Assembly (NCBI GenBank): GCA_029204225.1
Contig: CM055111.1
Location: 30,264,164 to 30,328,163, forward strand
Source of the DNA: Diphasiastrum complanatum
Lineage: Eukaryota > Streptophyta > Lycopodiopsida > Lycopodiales > Lycopodiaceae
Direction of reading: 5' to 3'
DNA length: 64,000 nucleotides
The notes under the pieces are model-generated. The model saw only the letters and a list, made by a program, of their open reading frames with translations. It did no database searches and was not told the DNA's origin. How positions within the stretch are numbered: position 1 is the stretch's first letter; every line of letters starts with the position of its first letter. The position numbers were made by a program, and so were the translations under genes. This document shows, in pieces, positions 47,551-57,953 of the stretch.

Positions 47551-47616
47551 TGTAGCAGGCAGTCTTCAACGCACCTCGCCGCAGGGCGGCTCGGTGCGTG
47601 AAAGCCACCTGCTACA
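47551..47616. repeat. 66-nt strong hairpin
   Basis: Outer arms TGTAGCAGG/CCTGCTACA, then ACGCACC/GGTGCGT and GCCGC/GCGGC around an AGG loop. About 25 of about 30 positions pair, with one bulged A. A second small stem, GCGGGC/GCCCGC, follows at 47624-47643. A near-repeat of ATGCT(T/C)AACCCATAAGGCT occurs twice at 47657-47699. The site lies about 330 bp upstream of the receptor-like gene start. Confidence 0.7.
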
Positions 47617-47942
47617 CAAGATAGCGGGCCTGCTCACGCCCGCTACCTAGTCCATATGCTTAACCCATAAGGCTGAATATGCTCAACCCATAAGGCTCAA
47701 GCGTCGAACCAAGCAAAGCTTTAGGGATGAGACCACAATCACAATAAGAGGATGGAAATTATTGTCTTGTTGAAAGCGACTAGCGAATGCATTTTATACA
47801 CATGATATGATATGTTCACATATTCGTGCTACCCAGGCCAATCGATTCCAAACCTGCCATGACCATCTGCAACAGCAGCAGCATCCATCATCCAGCAGAA
47901 AAACACAATTGGCTCCTCAAGCTAATGTACAGTACGATCGGC

Positions 47943-48033
47943 ATGGCGGAACAAGAGTTCTCATCTCATGTGATTCTGCTGTTTCTTGGGCTTATAATTC
48001 TGTTTTGTGTTTCAGTCTCTGCCGAGCCTCCAG
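47943..48033 (+). CDS. Exon 1: signal peptide
   Basis: The ATG at 47943 gives MAEQEFSSH, then the hydrophobic VILLFLGLIILFCVSVSA, a clear signal peptide, ending AEPPG. The donor is CAG/GTTATT at 48033/48034. The frame is also open upstream, but only this ATG places the hydrophobic segment at the N-terminus. Confidence 0.75.
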
Positions 48034-48367
48034 GTTATTGTAGATTCTTTAACTTACCTTAAGATAACATTCATCGTAAGAAAGGCAAAATCAAAATCCT
48101 GAAAAGACTGTGCTTTGCATCTAGTTATTTAAGTCCAGCTCACTATCAAGAATTTCGCAATATGAGCTCACATCTGGATGGATTCTGCAGTAAAATTGGT
48201 GAATTCGAGCATAGAGAAATTATGTATAGGAAGGAGGTTCCATGTATGTAAGTTCGTATAGATGATCAGTAGTTTGTATGCCTGCTTGTTTTCGTTGCAA
48301 TGTCTTTGCTTCTCGCTTTGGCTATCTGAATCGAGGCTAATGCGTAAAATACAATAAACTGATGTAG

Positions 48368-48877
48368 GTTTTTTGAGCATAAGTTGCGAAAGCTCTTCCA
48401 ACTTCAATGACACCGTGACTGGCCTCCCATGGGTCACCGATGCCCCTTATGTGCAAACTGGATCAGTTGCCTCACTTGATGATGAAGCTCTGTTCCCGTA
48501 CTTACGTCATCTAAGATATTTTCCGGATGCTCCAACAAAACATTGTTATGTAATGCCGGTGCAAGAATCCACGACATACTTGGTGAGAACGTGGTTCCGC
48601 TATGGAAACTATGATGGACTCAACAAAACTCCCACGTTTGATCTCCTGTTCAATGCGAATGAATGGATGACTAATTTCACGCCTCCAGATGAGTACTACT
48701 ACGAAATTACCATCAAAACGCAATACAGCTCTAATTTCAGTGTTCGTGTGGCAAGGACCTCTCCAACGGACACGCCATTAATTTCAGCTTTGGAACTGAG
48801 ACCCCTCTTACCCTCCATGTACAGTTTTGTGAAGAATGAAAATTTTGTGCTAGGCCTCCACCAGAGAATGGACACAG
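48368..48877 (+). CDS. Exon 2: malectin-like domain, N-terminal part
   Basis: After acceptor GATGTAG the exon reads FLSISCESSSNFNDTVTGLP, then WVTDAPYVQTG, RYFPDAPTKHCYVMPV, TYLVRTWFRYGNYDGLN and DTPLISALELRPL. These are the hallmark blocks of malectin-like receptor ectodomains: the GFISIDC-like start, CY and YLVR.F.YGNYDG, and P.ISALELRPL. The proposed donor is ACAG/GTTCC at 48877, phase 1. Reading through gives a TAA at 48904. The exon itself is unbroken. Confidence 0.8.
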
Positions 48878-49166
48878 GTTCCTTGTCAGTTGACAACCTC
48901 AAGTAATATATGAATTTTTTACTATGGAACCTTTGCCTTTGCCCGGCTCCTTCCATTGGGTAATGGATACCTGAAATTTTTTTAGAAGCACATTACGAAG
49001 CATAATAGATAGGTTTGACTTTGACTGACCAACACAAATGTGCCACGTGGCAGTTGTACGGAATCCGACGGACGGGCAAAAAAAAAAAAGCAAAATCTGC
49101 CTTTGAAAAAAATGCATGCATTTTCTGCTTTTTAATTTCTTTGAAAATGGGCATAATATGCCACAG

Positions 49167-49342
49167 GTATCCATTAGGTGGATGGGAAGTGCTTAGTACA
49201 AGACCATTTCATGTTGGTGGCGCGGTGAATCGTTTTACATTTGAGGCAATACTACCCAATTCCACCGTTGGTCCTATTCTTAATGGAATCGAGGTTTTTT
49301 GGAATAATGGCACTCTTGTCCCACAAACTTCCTATGTGGATG
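49167..49342 (+). CDS. Exon 3: malectin-like domain, C-terminal part
   Basis: Acceptor TGCCACAG and donor GATG/GTAAGT enclose WEVLSTRPFHVGGAVNRFTF and NSTVGPILNGIEVFWNNGT. The latter equals the NSTLPPILNAIEVY block at the end of malectin-like domains. The exon starts one base into a codon, which does not match the phase-1 end of exon 2, consistent with a lost exon between them. Confidence 0.72.
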
Positions 49343-51209
49343 GTAAGTTGACATGAATCATTACGTTATTTCTTGCATTATTTCTTTCATGTTCTTATAT
49401 TTTATATCGATATGAAGCCATTTTGAACCTAACCCAAAAAGAGAATAAGATAAAAAAAGTTACTCACTCCTGTTTGTGGCCAATGGGATGTATCGGCGTT
49501 ATGCCCTTTATGCTTTGAAGCCCATGGCATTTTTTTGGGAATACATTTATGCCACATGTCATGGTATTTAAAGGCATATTTATGTTCTACGCTCCAAACC
49601 AATTTTTGGGCAGGTATATAGGTGGCCATGGTTGGTATCAACAATGGTATTATATAGCATATCCTGTTGGTATATAATTTTGTAATATGAGGGTCTAAAA
49701 TAGTCTCCCATTGTTAACTATCTTAATACTCATATTCACACCCAAGAATGGGAGATATTAGAGATTTTTGCCCCGATATCAATATAGTAGTAAATCTTTC
49801 TTGACATCTCAAATCTAAGTATGTAACATTTTTTTGTTAGAGGGCCCGAAATACTTTGATGGGCAACAACAAATGTTGGCATTTCCAAGTCAATTGCATA
49901 TTGAATGTGGAAAAAGAGCAAGCCCTTTAAAAATCACATATTACCTTCTTTATTTTAAAGTTTATTTCAATTGTACATATTCATACTCGAGTTGATAACT
50001 GGCTAGTATCACCATGGTGATACCGATACTAGCACTGTTTATATCAATTGACAACTCATAATCTCCTTATATTGATACCTAGGACGTATCAAATTTGTGA
50101 AAAAATTTGCAATACCTAGACCTGGTTGAGGCATACCACATGCCTTGGAACTAGAATGTCAGGTAGGAGCTATAAGGGTTACCTAAGGATGGGAGGAGAT
50201 TCATTCTACACTACATCTTTTGGTGTTTTGATGAGCTAACGGTTAGGGAGTGTAACATTGTCCCACTTATCAAGGCACTATTATGGCTAATGCCTTTTAG
50301 CAGAAAAGGGAAAATAGAGTGAGTAAATCACATGGAGGGAGTGACTATTGATTAGATAGGGAATATGTGTGCAACTTGTCAATTTTTTTGAAGTTGGCAA
50401 TTTCACCATATTGGACAATTTCAAGGCTAAGGACAATCATCATAAGCTTGTCTGAGGGCTAAAATTCAAAATCGTGATAACTTTCTAAATAAGTCGAATT
50501 GAGATGATGTCAAAAACTACATTTAGTTTATCGATGAAAGGTATTATAAATCCTTCTATCAATGGCTCACCAACACCAAAGAAGGTGTGTCATATATTAA
50601 AGAAGAAGTTTGAGACAGTCAATATTTCTGAAGCTACACATGATTATTATTTATAATGAGGCTACAATAGCAAAACATTTGCTAAAAGTGAAGAAAACAA
50701 ATGACCAACTAGACAATAACAAAGTGTGGGACATATTTAATAATACTAGAATCGTTGACATACCCATCTATTTACAAGATAGATATCCGATCAGTAGGCA
50801 GGTAGTGAGGCTGACATGTACTGATTCTTATGTATGTTGCAAAGCACAAATGACCATTAGGAAAAAAAAATTCAGCATCTATCGTCGAAAAAAGGAAATC
50901 AGCTTCTATTAGCGAAAAAAATCAGCATTCAGTGAAGAAATTGAATAAGAGCCTTGGAAACATCTAGATTATGTGAAGCTCAAACTAAAAACCTTGGATT
51001 CCTACATCAAACTTTTCTGAGATTAGGAACAGACAACATGTACTGGAATCAATTATGAAAGAGAAGGAAGATCAGCTGCAAGCAAGCATTGGAGAAAACT
51101 CTCAAGGGCCCATACACAAATAGTTTTTCCCTCATGTTTTTGGAATTTGTGGAAGAAACATGACTGTTGCTGCTTTTTTGTATCACTAATGTTGAGAGGC
51201 TATCTTGAG
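49343..51209. other. Intron 3, left part; no recognised gene
   Basis: A/T-rich DNA without protein motifs. Short open frames near 50610 have no known domain. It leads into the LINE relic, so part may be LINE leader or an upstream portion too decayed to read. Confidence 0.4.
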
Positions 51210-52850
51210 AAGAACTTCCCAATGTATTTAGAAGAATAGGATGTACTTGTCAAGTTGATCCTTTGGGTGGTGCTCCTTTTGCTCTAGCTCATTTTTGTGC
51301 CCTTCGAAATTCTTTAGAGGCCTTCCTCTCCTACTTATTTCCTTTGGTTGTCGATGACACTCATATTTTCAATCCCGCTCCTATGATGCTCCAAGCCTTT
51401 CATCATTTCTCAAGGCTTCCTTGCTCCTTCAGATGGCATTCACATTATGGGTGTTCCTTTTGGTTTTGCTTTTTCAACTCTGTTTTTCTTGGTGAGGCCC
51501 TCTAGGAGGATGTTGTTCATTCTAATTTATTTCCCCGGCTGGGTGACACTCATGTTGCGTTTGACATCTTGACGTTTTGTATCATCCAATGTCCTTCTTA
51601 CCTACAGTGAACTTTCCCTCTACTTAGGACTTTTTGCATCTTCTTCTTTCTTTGACAGCTTTATTATGGATGTTTTTGGCCATATTTTGGGCCATGGTTC
51701 TTTGGATGTTGTGGAGACCCTCTCAACTCAAAATTAGGCATGGTTAGCACTTTTTTTTTGGAGGTGTGGGTCTTCTCTCTATAGTTTCTATTGCCTTTCA
51801 GCTTTTCTTGGGAGTTGGGATCTTGTCACTCCTGCTTTATGTTCTCGGTTCCTTTTTGACCATCGCCCTCTCTTGGTGGATTGCATTGCCAATGTGGATA
51901 GTGGTTCTCTGCCTTTCCAACACCTCCTCATCATTGCGAAGGAGTTTCTCCCCCTCCCTACCCAAAAGCATGTCTTTCTTTTTCAGCTCAGAACACTTTT
52001 AGCTCAGATCCCTCTTGGAGCACGTGCACAAGAAAAATCTTTTCAGCATGCTCTCTAAAGCACCTTCGGCGTTGAATTGAGCTTGGCTTCTTTCTTGTGT
52101 GGGTCCAAGTGTGGGGGCTTAGCTTTCACTCGACCTGTTACTCCATCCTTTCGGTTGTCTTTGACCATCTTCACCACTACTCTAGATCTTTGCTTGGGGC
52201 TATGTCATCCTCTAGCCTTGGGTCTCTCCAAGTGTGTCTGTGGTCGGCCTATTGATGCTTTTGCTTTTCATGTCCGTCTGGAAGTGAGCACACAACTACA
52301 CATGATGTTAGAGATGCAGCGGCCGCTATAGCCAGAGATGGAGGATTGCATGTCCTTAGAGAGCAACCTCATGTCCTTCCTTCTACCGCTTCTGACTCTT
52401 TGCATAGGTGTGTTGACATTGTCCTCTCTCGAAATGGGCTTCATAATTTGGCAAATGTTGTTGTTGTTGATCTCACACATGGTGACCTAATGTCTCGCTC
52501 TGCCTTCACACTAAGAGAAGTGGAAGGGTTGGCAACACAAGAGAAGAAAAAAAACTACTCCAATAGGCACCCTACTGATGCTTTTATCCCCTAGCAATTG
52601 AGACATATGGCACTTGAATCGACACTTTGAAAAACTTCTTTGCATGTGTTTCCATCAGGTGGCAGAGTGTCAAGGTATTCCAGATTCTATTCTTGTGGCT
52701 CCTTTTCCCTACAACATGCTCAGACCCTTTGAACTCTACAACAAGTGAAGATGGTTGCATCTACTACATCTCACCTCCCTTCGTTAATCAACTCACTACC
52801 TCTTCACTTTTCTGATCCGCTACAGTTAGTTGGCAAAGTCTCGCTGACAT
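51210..52850 (+). pseudogene. LINE relic: RT C-half and nuclease-like domain
   Basis: Broken frames read CQVDPLGGAPFALAHFCALR, then PLVVDDTHIFNPAPMM. The first is the QGDPLGP-like RT motif and the second carries the catalytic Asp-Asp in the form DDTHI. Further on are SDGIHIMGVPFG, GGVGL and a Cys-rich CVCGRPIDAFAFH, then VLREQPHVLPS, RCVDIVLS and VVVDLTHGDLMSR with a Lys-rich KKKNYSN and HPTDAFIP. The last group resembles a PD-(D/E)xK-type endonuclease domain downstream of RT. There are many stops and frameshifts. No poly-A tail or target duplication is identified. It sits in intron 3 of the receptor relic, on the same strand. Confidence 0.65.
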
Positions 52851-53059
52851 CATCATAGTTTTTTCACTTTTCTTTAATGCCCGAATCTGAAGTAATTTTA
52901 GCTGTAGTGCAAGATTCACTCTTGTTTGAACTTAAATTTGGTTAAACATCTCCTTGGTTCATATATATCTTTCTCATCAATGTACATATTAGTTTTTTCT
53001 ATGAATAAATGCATCAAGGTGTTTTTTTAGTTGTATTTAGTGAAGTGGTAAATGACTAA

Positions 53060-53866
53060 TGTTGGGATTGTGAAGGTTTTAGCATCGCGAACGGAAATCC
53101 TCAGTTCATGCAACTACGTCTATTGTATTCAGACCAACTTTGATAGTTCAAAGTCTTTCCTACTTGATCACAACTTTGAAGTCATTGGATCGATACAATC
53201 GATTCCATAGCCATGCACAAATTAACCTGATTTTAGATTTAGCTTTGCAGAAGTGTATTAGGTGCGAAGATTAGAGCGACAAATCGACTCAGATTGTCAG
53301 TCATAAAAGACAATTTAATCTACAAATAAGTTTATCTTCTAACAAGAAAGAATTTGAACATGAATAAAATAAACATTCAATCACAATATCCACGACCTAG
53401 TTTACTAGAAAATTGATTATTCAGTTGTGAAGAAATATAGTCTGAATGCAATCAGAGTCACGTTCTTCTTGAAACAATATTTAGTAATAACATAGAGGAA
53501 GAACAAAGCAATTGCGCTCTGGATGTTTGATTGATTGAATAGATAAATTATTGAGCGATAATCGGATTGCGGCCGACAATGGCCTAATAATCAAATCTGG
53601 TCAGATGGTTCGAGATGGTCGAACTATCGAGGATGGCTGAACAATCAAAGGTGGCCGAACAATCAAGGATGACTGAATAGTCGAAGGTGTCTGAACAATC
53701 GGGGAGACATTGTTATTGATTCTTTTGTATTTCTGCAGACTATAAAAAAACAAGTGTATTTCTGTAGAGTATGTGACTCTACAAATATTTATAACATCTA
53801 TTGGATGGATCTAGATTAGCAGAGAGATAGGGATGGAGAGGATAGAAATCCAACATCTCCCCTTAA
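53060..53866 (-). repeat. Copia 3' LTR (796 bp) and PPT, minus strand
   Basis: 53060-53855 has inverted ends TGTTGG/CCAACA and, on the minus strand, starts TGTTGGATTTCTATCC, close to the LTR at 10,926. TATAAATA is present on the minus strand at 53786-53793. The adjacent 53856-53866 gives the polypurine run ATTAAGGGGAGA on the minus strand. A repeated phrase (CGAACAATC, GTGGCCGAA) occurs near 53590-53700. Confidence 0.8.
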
Positions 53867-54545
53867 TCTGTATCCTTGAATGCCTTGATTTCAAATTCAA
53901 GATAGCACAAAAGTTCTTGTGCACTTTCTGATTTAACCCTTTTGTAAATATACCAGCTGCCATGTACTGGGTTCTCCATTTCAGAATTACGTCCTTGTTG
54001 AGTATTTTGCTCCTTATGTAGTGCTACTTAATCTCGATGTGCTTGCTCCTAGAGTGAAATATAGGATTAATTGATAATGCAATAGCACTCTGATTGTCGC
54101 ACTGAATAATTGTTGGAGCAGATTATCTAAGACCAATATCAGACAATAAATTTCTCAACCAAGGTGTCTCTTTAGTAGCTTGAGAGGTTGCAATGTATTC
54201 TAATTCTGTAGATGACATTGCAATGGAGGTTTGATTTCAACTATTCCATGATATTGGACCATTATTGAACAAGAAGACAAGTCCAGAAGTCGATCTTTTG
54301 GTGTCGATATCGCCTGCCCAATTTGCATATGTATATTCATAAAGTGTATAAATATCGGATGAGTCAACATCACCATAGCAGATATAGAAGTCAATAGTAG
54401 TTTGTACATATCTAATTACTCTAAAAAGAGCTTTCTAGTGGATCATACTAGGGTTAGTCATGTATTGGCTCAAGGAGCTGATGGCGTATGCAAGATTGGG
54501 TCTGGTAGAGATCATTGCATAAATTAGGGATGCTATAAGACTTTT
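53867..54545 (-). pseudogene. copia RNase H relic
   Basis: The minus strand gives ISTRPNLAYAISSLSQYMT (the RT-RNase H junction), RSTSGLVFLFNNGPISW, SSTELEYIATSQATKET, IIQCDNQSAIALS, FHSRSKHIEIK and IFTKGLNQK. Three or more stops are present. It runs directly into the PPT and LTR. RT and everything upstream is missing or unreadable. It belongs to the family of the 9.6-10.9 kb relic (shared NNRKSTSG-, SRSKHIEI- and IFTKAL-like blocks). Confidence 0.8.
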
Positions 54546-55073
54546 TTTATTGTCATTTATTGTGACGTCAAAATTAGAATTATAAGTTTTCTACTCTGGT
54601 GTGCTCTATTTTTCTGCTTGAATTTTTATTGCCTTGTTAGCTAAGAAAATTTAATTGGTCAATCTAACAATTTGGGGACAAGGTAATTTTCTTGGAAAAT
54701 GTCAATTACCTTTAATCAGTAAGACAAAGTTAGGTAAAAACATATCTTTACAAATTTAGCTACAAAAGTTATATTTGAACCAAAGAGTTCTTCAACTAAT
54801 TTATTGAGTTTTGTTTTGTACCCTTTTAGATAGTTTATTATCAACTTGGTGTACTGATTGCCAATAATCTCATTGGTTGTTTTCTTCAAAAATCTCCCTC
54901 GAAGATGTCATTTTTGGACTTCAATTGAGCTAATAATTTTTCTTCCAATAACATTTAAGATTTAATATTGTTGTCTATAGCAAACTTAATTGGAGAAATG
55001 GACCACTAATCATACAAGATAGTTCTTAACATTTCATTTTTGAAGTACTAATTATATTATTGTATGAATGCAG
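54546..55073. other. Intron 3, right part; no recognised gene
   Basis: The minus strand has a loosely protein-like stretch (LLAQLKSKNDIFEGDF, YLKGYKTKLNKLVEELFGS) in broken frames that I cannot assign. The last bases form a normal acceptor (GAATGCAG) for the next exon. Confidence 0.3.
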
Positions 55074-55183
55074 TCCAAACATTAGAAGCCTTAAAAAGTA
55101 ACTGGAATCTCTTTTCTTGGATTGGGGATCCATGCTTACCCGTTGAACTATAGCATTGGCATCCCGCCAAGAGTTACCACACT
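55074..55183 (+). CDS. Exon 4: linker before LRRs, with stop
   Basis: Joined in phase to exon 3, the sequence becomes SYVDVQTLEALKSNW, then NLFSWIGDPCLPVEL and a TAG (55151-55153). DV.A...LK followed by NW.GDPC.P is the standard segment between the malectin-like domain and the LRRs of these receptors. The likely donor is ACT/GTAAGA. The stop establishes pseudogene status unless it is a sequencing error. Confidence 0.72.
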
Positions 55184-55790
55184 GTAAGATTTATATCTCA
55201 AAACATTCATATTTCACGATTTACTAGACCATAATACTACACTAGAACTATTTTTGTGTTACCATGTTCAGCTAGCATTTGTCAATTATGAAAAGAAATG
55301 TTTGATCCACTATACAAACCATTTTATCTATTTTCTAGAAAGGCATTGATTATTGGAGTAGTTCTTGTTTTGATATGTTATACAGAACATTCTATTCATA
55401 TAATAGGAAGATATGTCTACTTACAAGAGTATCTCTAGTTCGGTTATTGAGAGTTGAGAATGTTCAAGATAAGAAGCTCTTTTTTAATTTTTGATCATGG
55501 AGAAAATTCCCTAGAAGTTATTTTTTCCTTGTTAATAATCCATATATCAACTGATTATATAATCACAAGGTTTCTCTAAGTATATTTGATAGTTTCATAG
55601 AATATTGTTAGACAAATTCTATTACTATAGTTTTCAAGGAGACTCGAATGAGGATTTGATTTTGGGCTCTTCAACATTCAGAAAGTTGCCCAAGTTTTGA
55701 GTCTAGTCCTCTTTTTTCTTCAGGCAAAAAAGAGCTACTAAAAAGAATACCAATGATGAAATCCTTAATAGTGTTCCCCACCACATGCAG

Positions 55791-55862
55791 GAACTTGTCC
55801 AACATGAATCTTAGTGGAAGCATCCCTAATGAAATCACAAACCTAAAAGCATCGACTACTTT
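55791..55862 (+). CDS. Exon 5: LRR unit
   Basis: A 72-nt exon, the standard size of one plant LRR, with acceptor TGCAG and donor TT/GTAAGC. It reads NLSNMNLSGSIPNEITNLKA, matching LxLSxxxLSGxIPxxIxNL. Confidence 0.72.
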
Positions 55863-55930
55863 GTAAGCATCTATCTGGTTTTTTCATTGTATTGTTAAGC
55901 TCTTGACACCTAATAATTTCATTGTCATAG

Positions 55931-55986
55931 AGAACCTAACTGGAGCTATCCCGGACCTTAGCACACTATCAAATCTTTCAAGCCTG
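55931..55986 (+). CDS. Exon 6: LRR unit, shortened
   Basis: After TCATAG it reads ENLTGAIPDLSTLSNLSSL up to GTATGT. It is shorter than 72 nt and its phase does not fit exon 5 at the visible splice sites, so it is probably damaged. Confidence 0.6.
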
Positions 55987-56196
55987 TATGTATCTCTACT
56001 ATCCTATCATCACATTTTACTGGTAGATATGTTTGCAATTCTCATCAAAGGCCTCATGCAAGTGAGCAAATTAAGCATCTATATTTGTATCATATCGTTG
56101 TTGTTCATGGCATCCTTGGTCAACTCTTTTCTAACGTACCAATTTTTCTGGCTATGATTGTCACCTAATATAAGTACAAATTGTAGCTTTTTGCAG

Positions 56197-56289
56197 AACA
56201 ACAACTTAAATGGAACAATCCCTCAAGATTTGGCAAACAACAAAGGCTTGGATTTTAGTTATGGACAACACATGCATCACTATTTCAAG
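56197..56289 (+). CDS. Exon 7: LRR end
   Basis: After TTTTTGCAG it reads NNNLNGTIPQDLANNKGLDF, typical of the last LRR before the juxtamembrane region. The next possible donor is CAA/GTAACT near 56289. There is no transmembrane or kinase exon downstream. Confidence 0.62.
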
Positions 56290-56449
56290 TAACTTTTTGC
56301 ATTTTTCTTAACAGCTTCTTATTCCCATTTCAAAAACAATTTTGAACGTGGTTTAGGGAGAAGAAAAAATTGAGAGACAAAATAGATGATAATTGGTTTG
56401 ATCATCCATATTTCAAAGCTCTCAAATAGGGCGTTATTTGCCTAAATTT

Positions 56450-56580
56450 GTTGGGAATGAGAGGCCATATAGTCCATATAAAGAAAGTTGATTGTATGAG
56501 ACTAACATTCAACTACTTGTGTGAGTGTTAATGAGCTTTCTTATTCAACATTATCCCTCTCTTTAACCTTTCTTCTAACA
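56450..56580 (+). repeat. Possible short LTR
   Basis: 131 bases start TGTTGGGAATG and end TTCTTCTAACA (TGTT/AACA ends), followed by AAGAGCTCC, which could be a damaged PBS (the AGAGC part only). TATA-like ATATAAAG is at 56475. There is no partner copy, so this is tentative. Confidence 0.35.
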
Positions 56581-56709
56581 AGAGCTCCACACCCTCCTAA
56601 TCTCTCTAAAATCCCAAGAATCAAGACCCAGACGTGAGAGTCAATTTAAATACTTGGATGATCAAGCTGCGAGCCCATTAGAACAGACACTCCATCTACC
56701 ACTGATCAT

Positions 56710-57415
56710 ATGATCGACCAAGACCAAAGGAAGCAACACAAGCCATTGAGAATCCATCAAGATTCTGATACTAATATCATCAATTGGATTGAAGCACTAG
56801 CTATAGTCAATTGTATGAGATCCGTAAAAGAATCTATCTCCCTACTTAGAGAACCCAATCGAGAGCGCGAGTTGAAAACCTCAAACCAAAAACTGTCACC
56901 CTTGATGACGAGATTGAAATTGGGGTGAACATGGACGAACTATCATGGCTCCCACTAGAACCACCCCCGGAGCCATATGAAGAAAAGTTTCTCCCTTGGT
57001 GCTCAGTGATCACCTTGGAAGATGATGCGGGATACTTAGATGAACAAGCGTTAACTTACTTTGATGCCCAATGTTATGGAAAGAGATGGATACCAAAAGA
57101 TGTACCTAATATCCCACCTCTACCTAAGATCTGTAAGGAGCCCTGCCCCCACAAGTGTCTATAAATACAAGGTCAAAATGAGCCACTGGGATAATCCTAC
57201 AGAGGAGGCCATAACCTGTGTGGACACCACGTTGTGGGATCCCATCGAGAAGACAGTTATGCCAGCAATTCCACCTATCTTGCTCATGTTTTGCCAATAT
57301 GGCAGCAACCAGAAACCGATTGCCAAAACAACTGCCAATCTGAAGGGAAAGACTAAGATGGGTTGTGATTGTCCACAACTCATGAACACCAAGATTCAAC
57401 CGCCAGTGTCATAAT
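56710..57415 (+). pseudogene. Unidentified coding relic
   Basis: Two consecutive frames look protein-like: DSDTNIINWIEALAIVNCMR, then in another frame MNMDELSWLPLEPPPEPYEE and ALTYFDAQCYGKRWIPKDVP. I do not recognise the family. Its position after a possible LTR and damaged PBS suggests a retroelement gag or leader ORF. The frame breaks near 56925 and 57164. It ends before the LTR fragment at 57511. Confidence 0.35.
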
Positions 57416-57510
57416 TGTCTGCATCCTTCGAGATCTTTGATATAGCATGGTGTAATGCCCTGGTGAAGCTATTCTGCATTTTAAAATGTATTGACAATAG
57501 TCATGGACCT

Positions 57511-57953
57511 TGTGAAAGATTCAACTAGTTTCATCACATTTTGCAATATTTCCATATTTGGCATATTGAGGCCAAAACTTGTTTTAGACTTAGAGGTTGA
57601 CTTTTCAAAGTTCATTAGTCTAAATTTCATTTGAATAAACACTTTTTGAAAGTGTGGGAAAGATAGAATGCGAGTTTGAGTAGATTCAATTTGAATAAGT
57701 TGGGTACATTGAATCTAGGTCCAAAATTGGTAGGGTTAGCATTTTGGTGGGAAAGCCAAGTGGGCCAAATAGGGTTTGGACCTGCTATAAAAGGATGTAA
57801 CTCGTGGATAGAGTCATCTTCTCTCTTCTCTATCTCATTTCATCCTTATACATGGTTCTCTTGGGTTCTACTATCCATTGGTGCACTATCTTGGTGATTG
57901 CTTGCAATTCTATGTGTAGAATGATCTATATTTGCTATTTTTGGATCCACACG
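57511..57953 (+). repeat. Truncated LTR of the 41.6-46.4 kb copia family
   Basis: It matches the first 443 bp of that LTR from TGTGAAAGATTC, including TATAAAAG at 57786-57793. It stops at GGATCCACACG where unrelated sequence begins, so the 3' third is missing. There is no internal region of this family next to it. Confidence 0.92.

Larger units (their letters stand above)
47943..56289 (+). pseudogene. Malectin-like/LRR receptor kinase gene relic
   Basis: This is the only host-gene remnant seen. In plants such proteins are plasma-membrane receptors with a signal peptide, an extracellular malectin-like domain, a few LRRs, a membrane segment and a cytosolic kinase. Exons seen: 47943-48033 (signal peptide), 48368-48877 (malectin N-part), 49167-49342 (malectin C-part), 55074-55183 (linker), 55791-55862, 55931-55986 and 56197-56289 (LRR units). 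Introns 1 and 3 join in phase 1 with GT/AG ends. Defects: the middle of the malectin domain is missing between exons 2 and 3, a TAG at 55151-55153 stops the linker exon, later LRR exons are out of phase, and no membrane or kinase exon follows before repeats resume. Confidence 0.8.

Noticed and set aside
47943-57415. Intact receptor-like kinase gene
   Set aside because: The malectin middle and kinase are missing, exon 4 has a stop and the LRR exons are out of phase.
56710-57415. Kinase or juxtamembrane exons of the receptor gene
   Set aside because: No Gly-rich loop, Lys or HRD/DFG motifs are seen. The composition (Pro/Glu-rich, WIPKDVP) is unlike a kinase.
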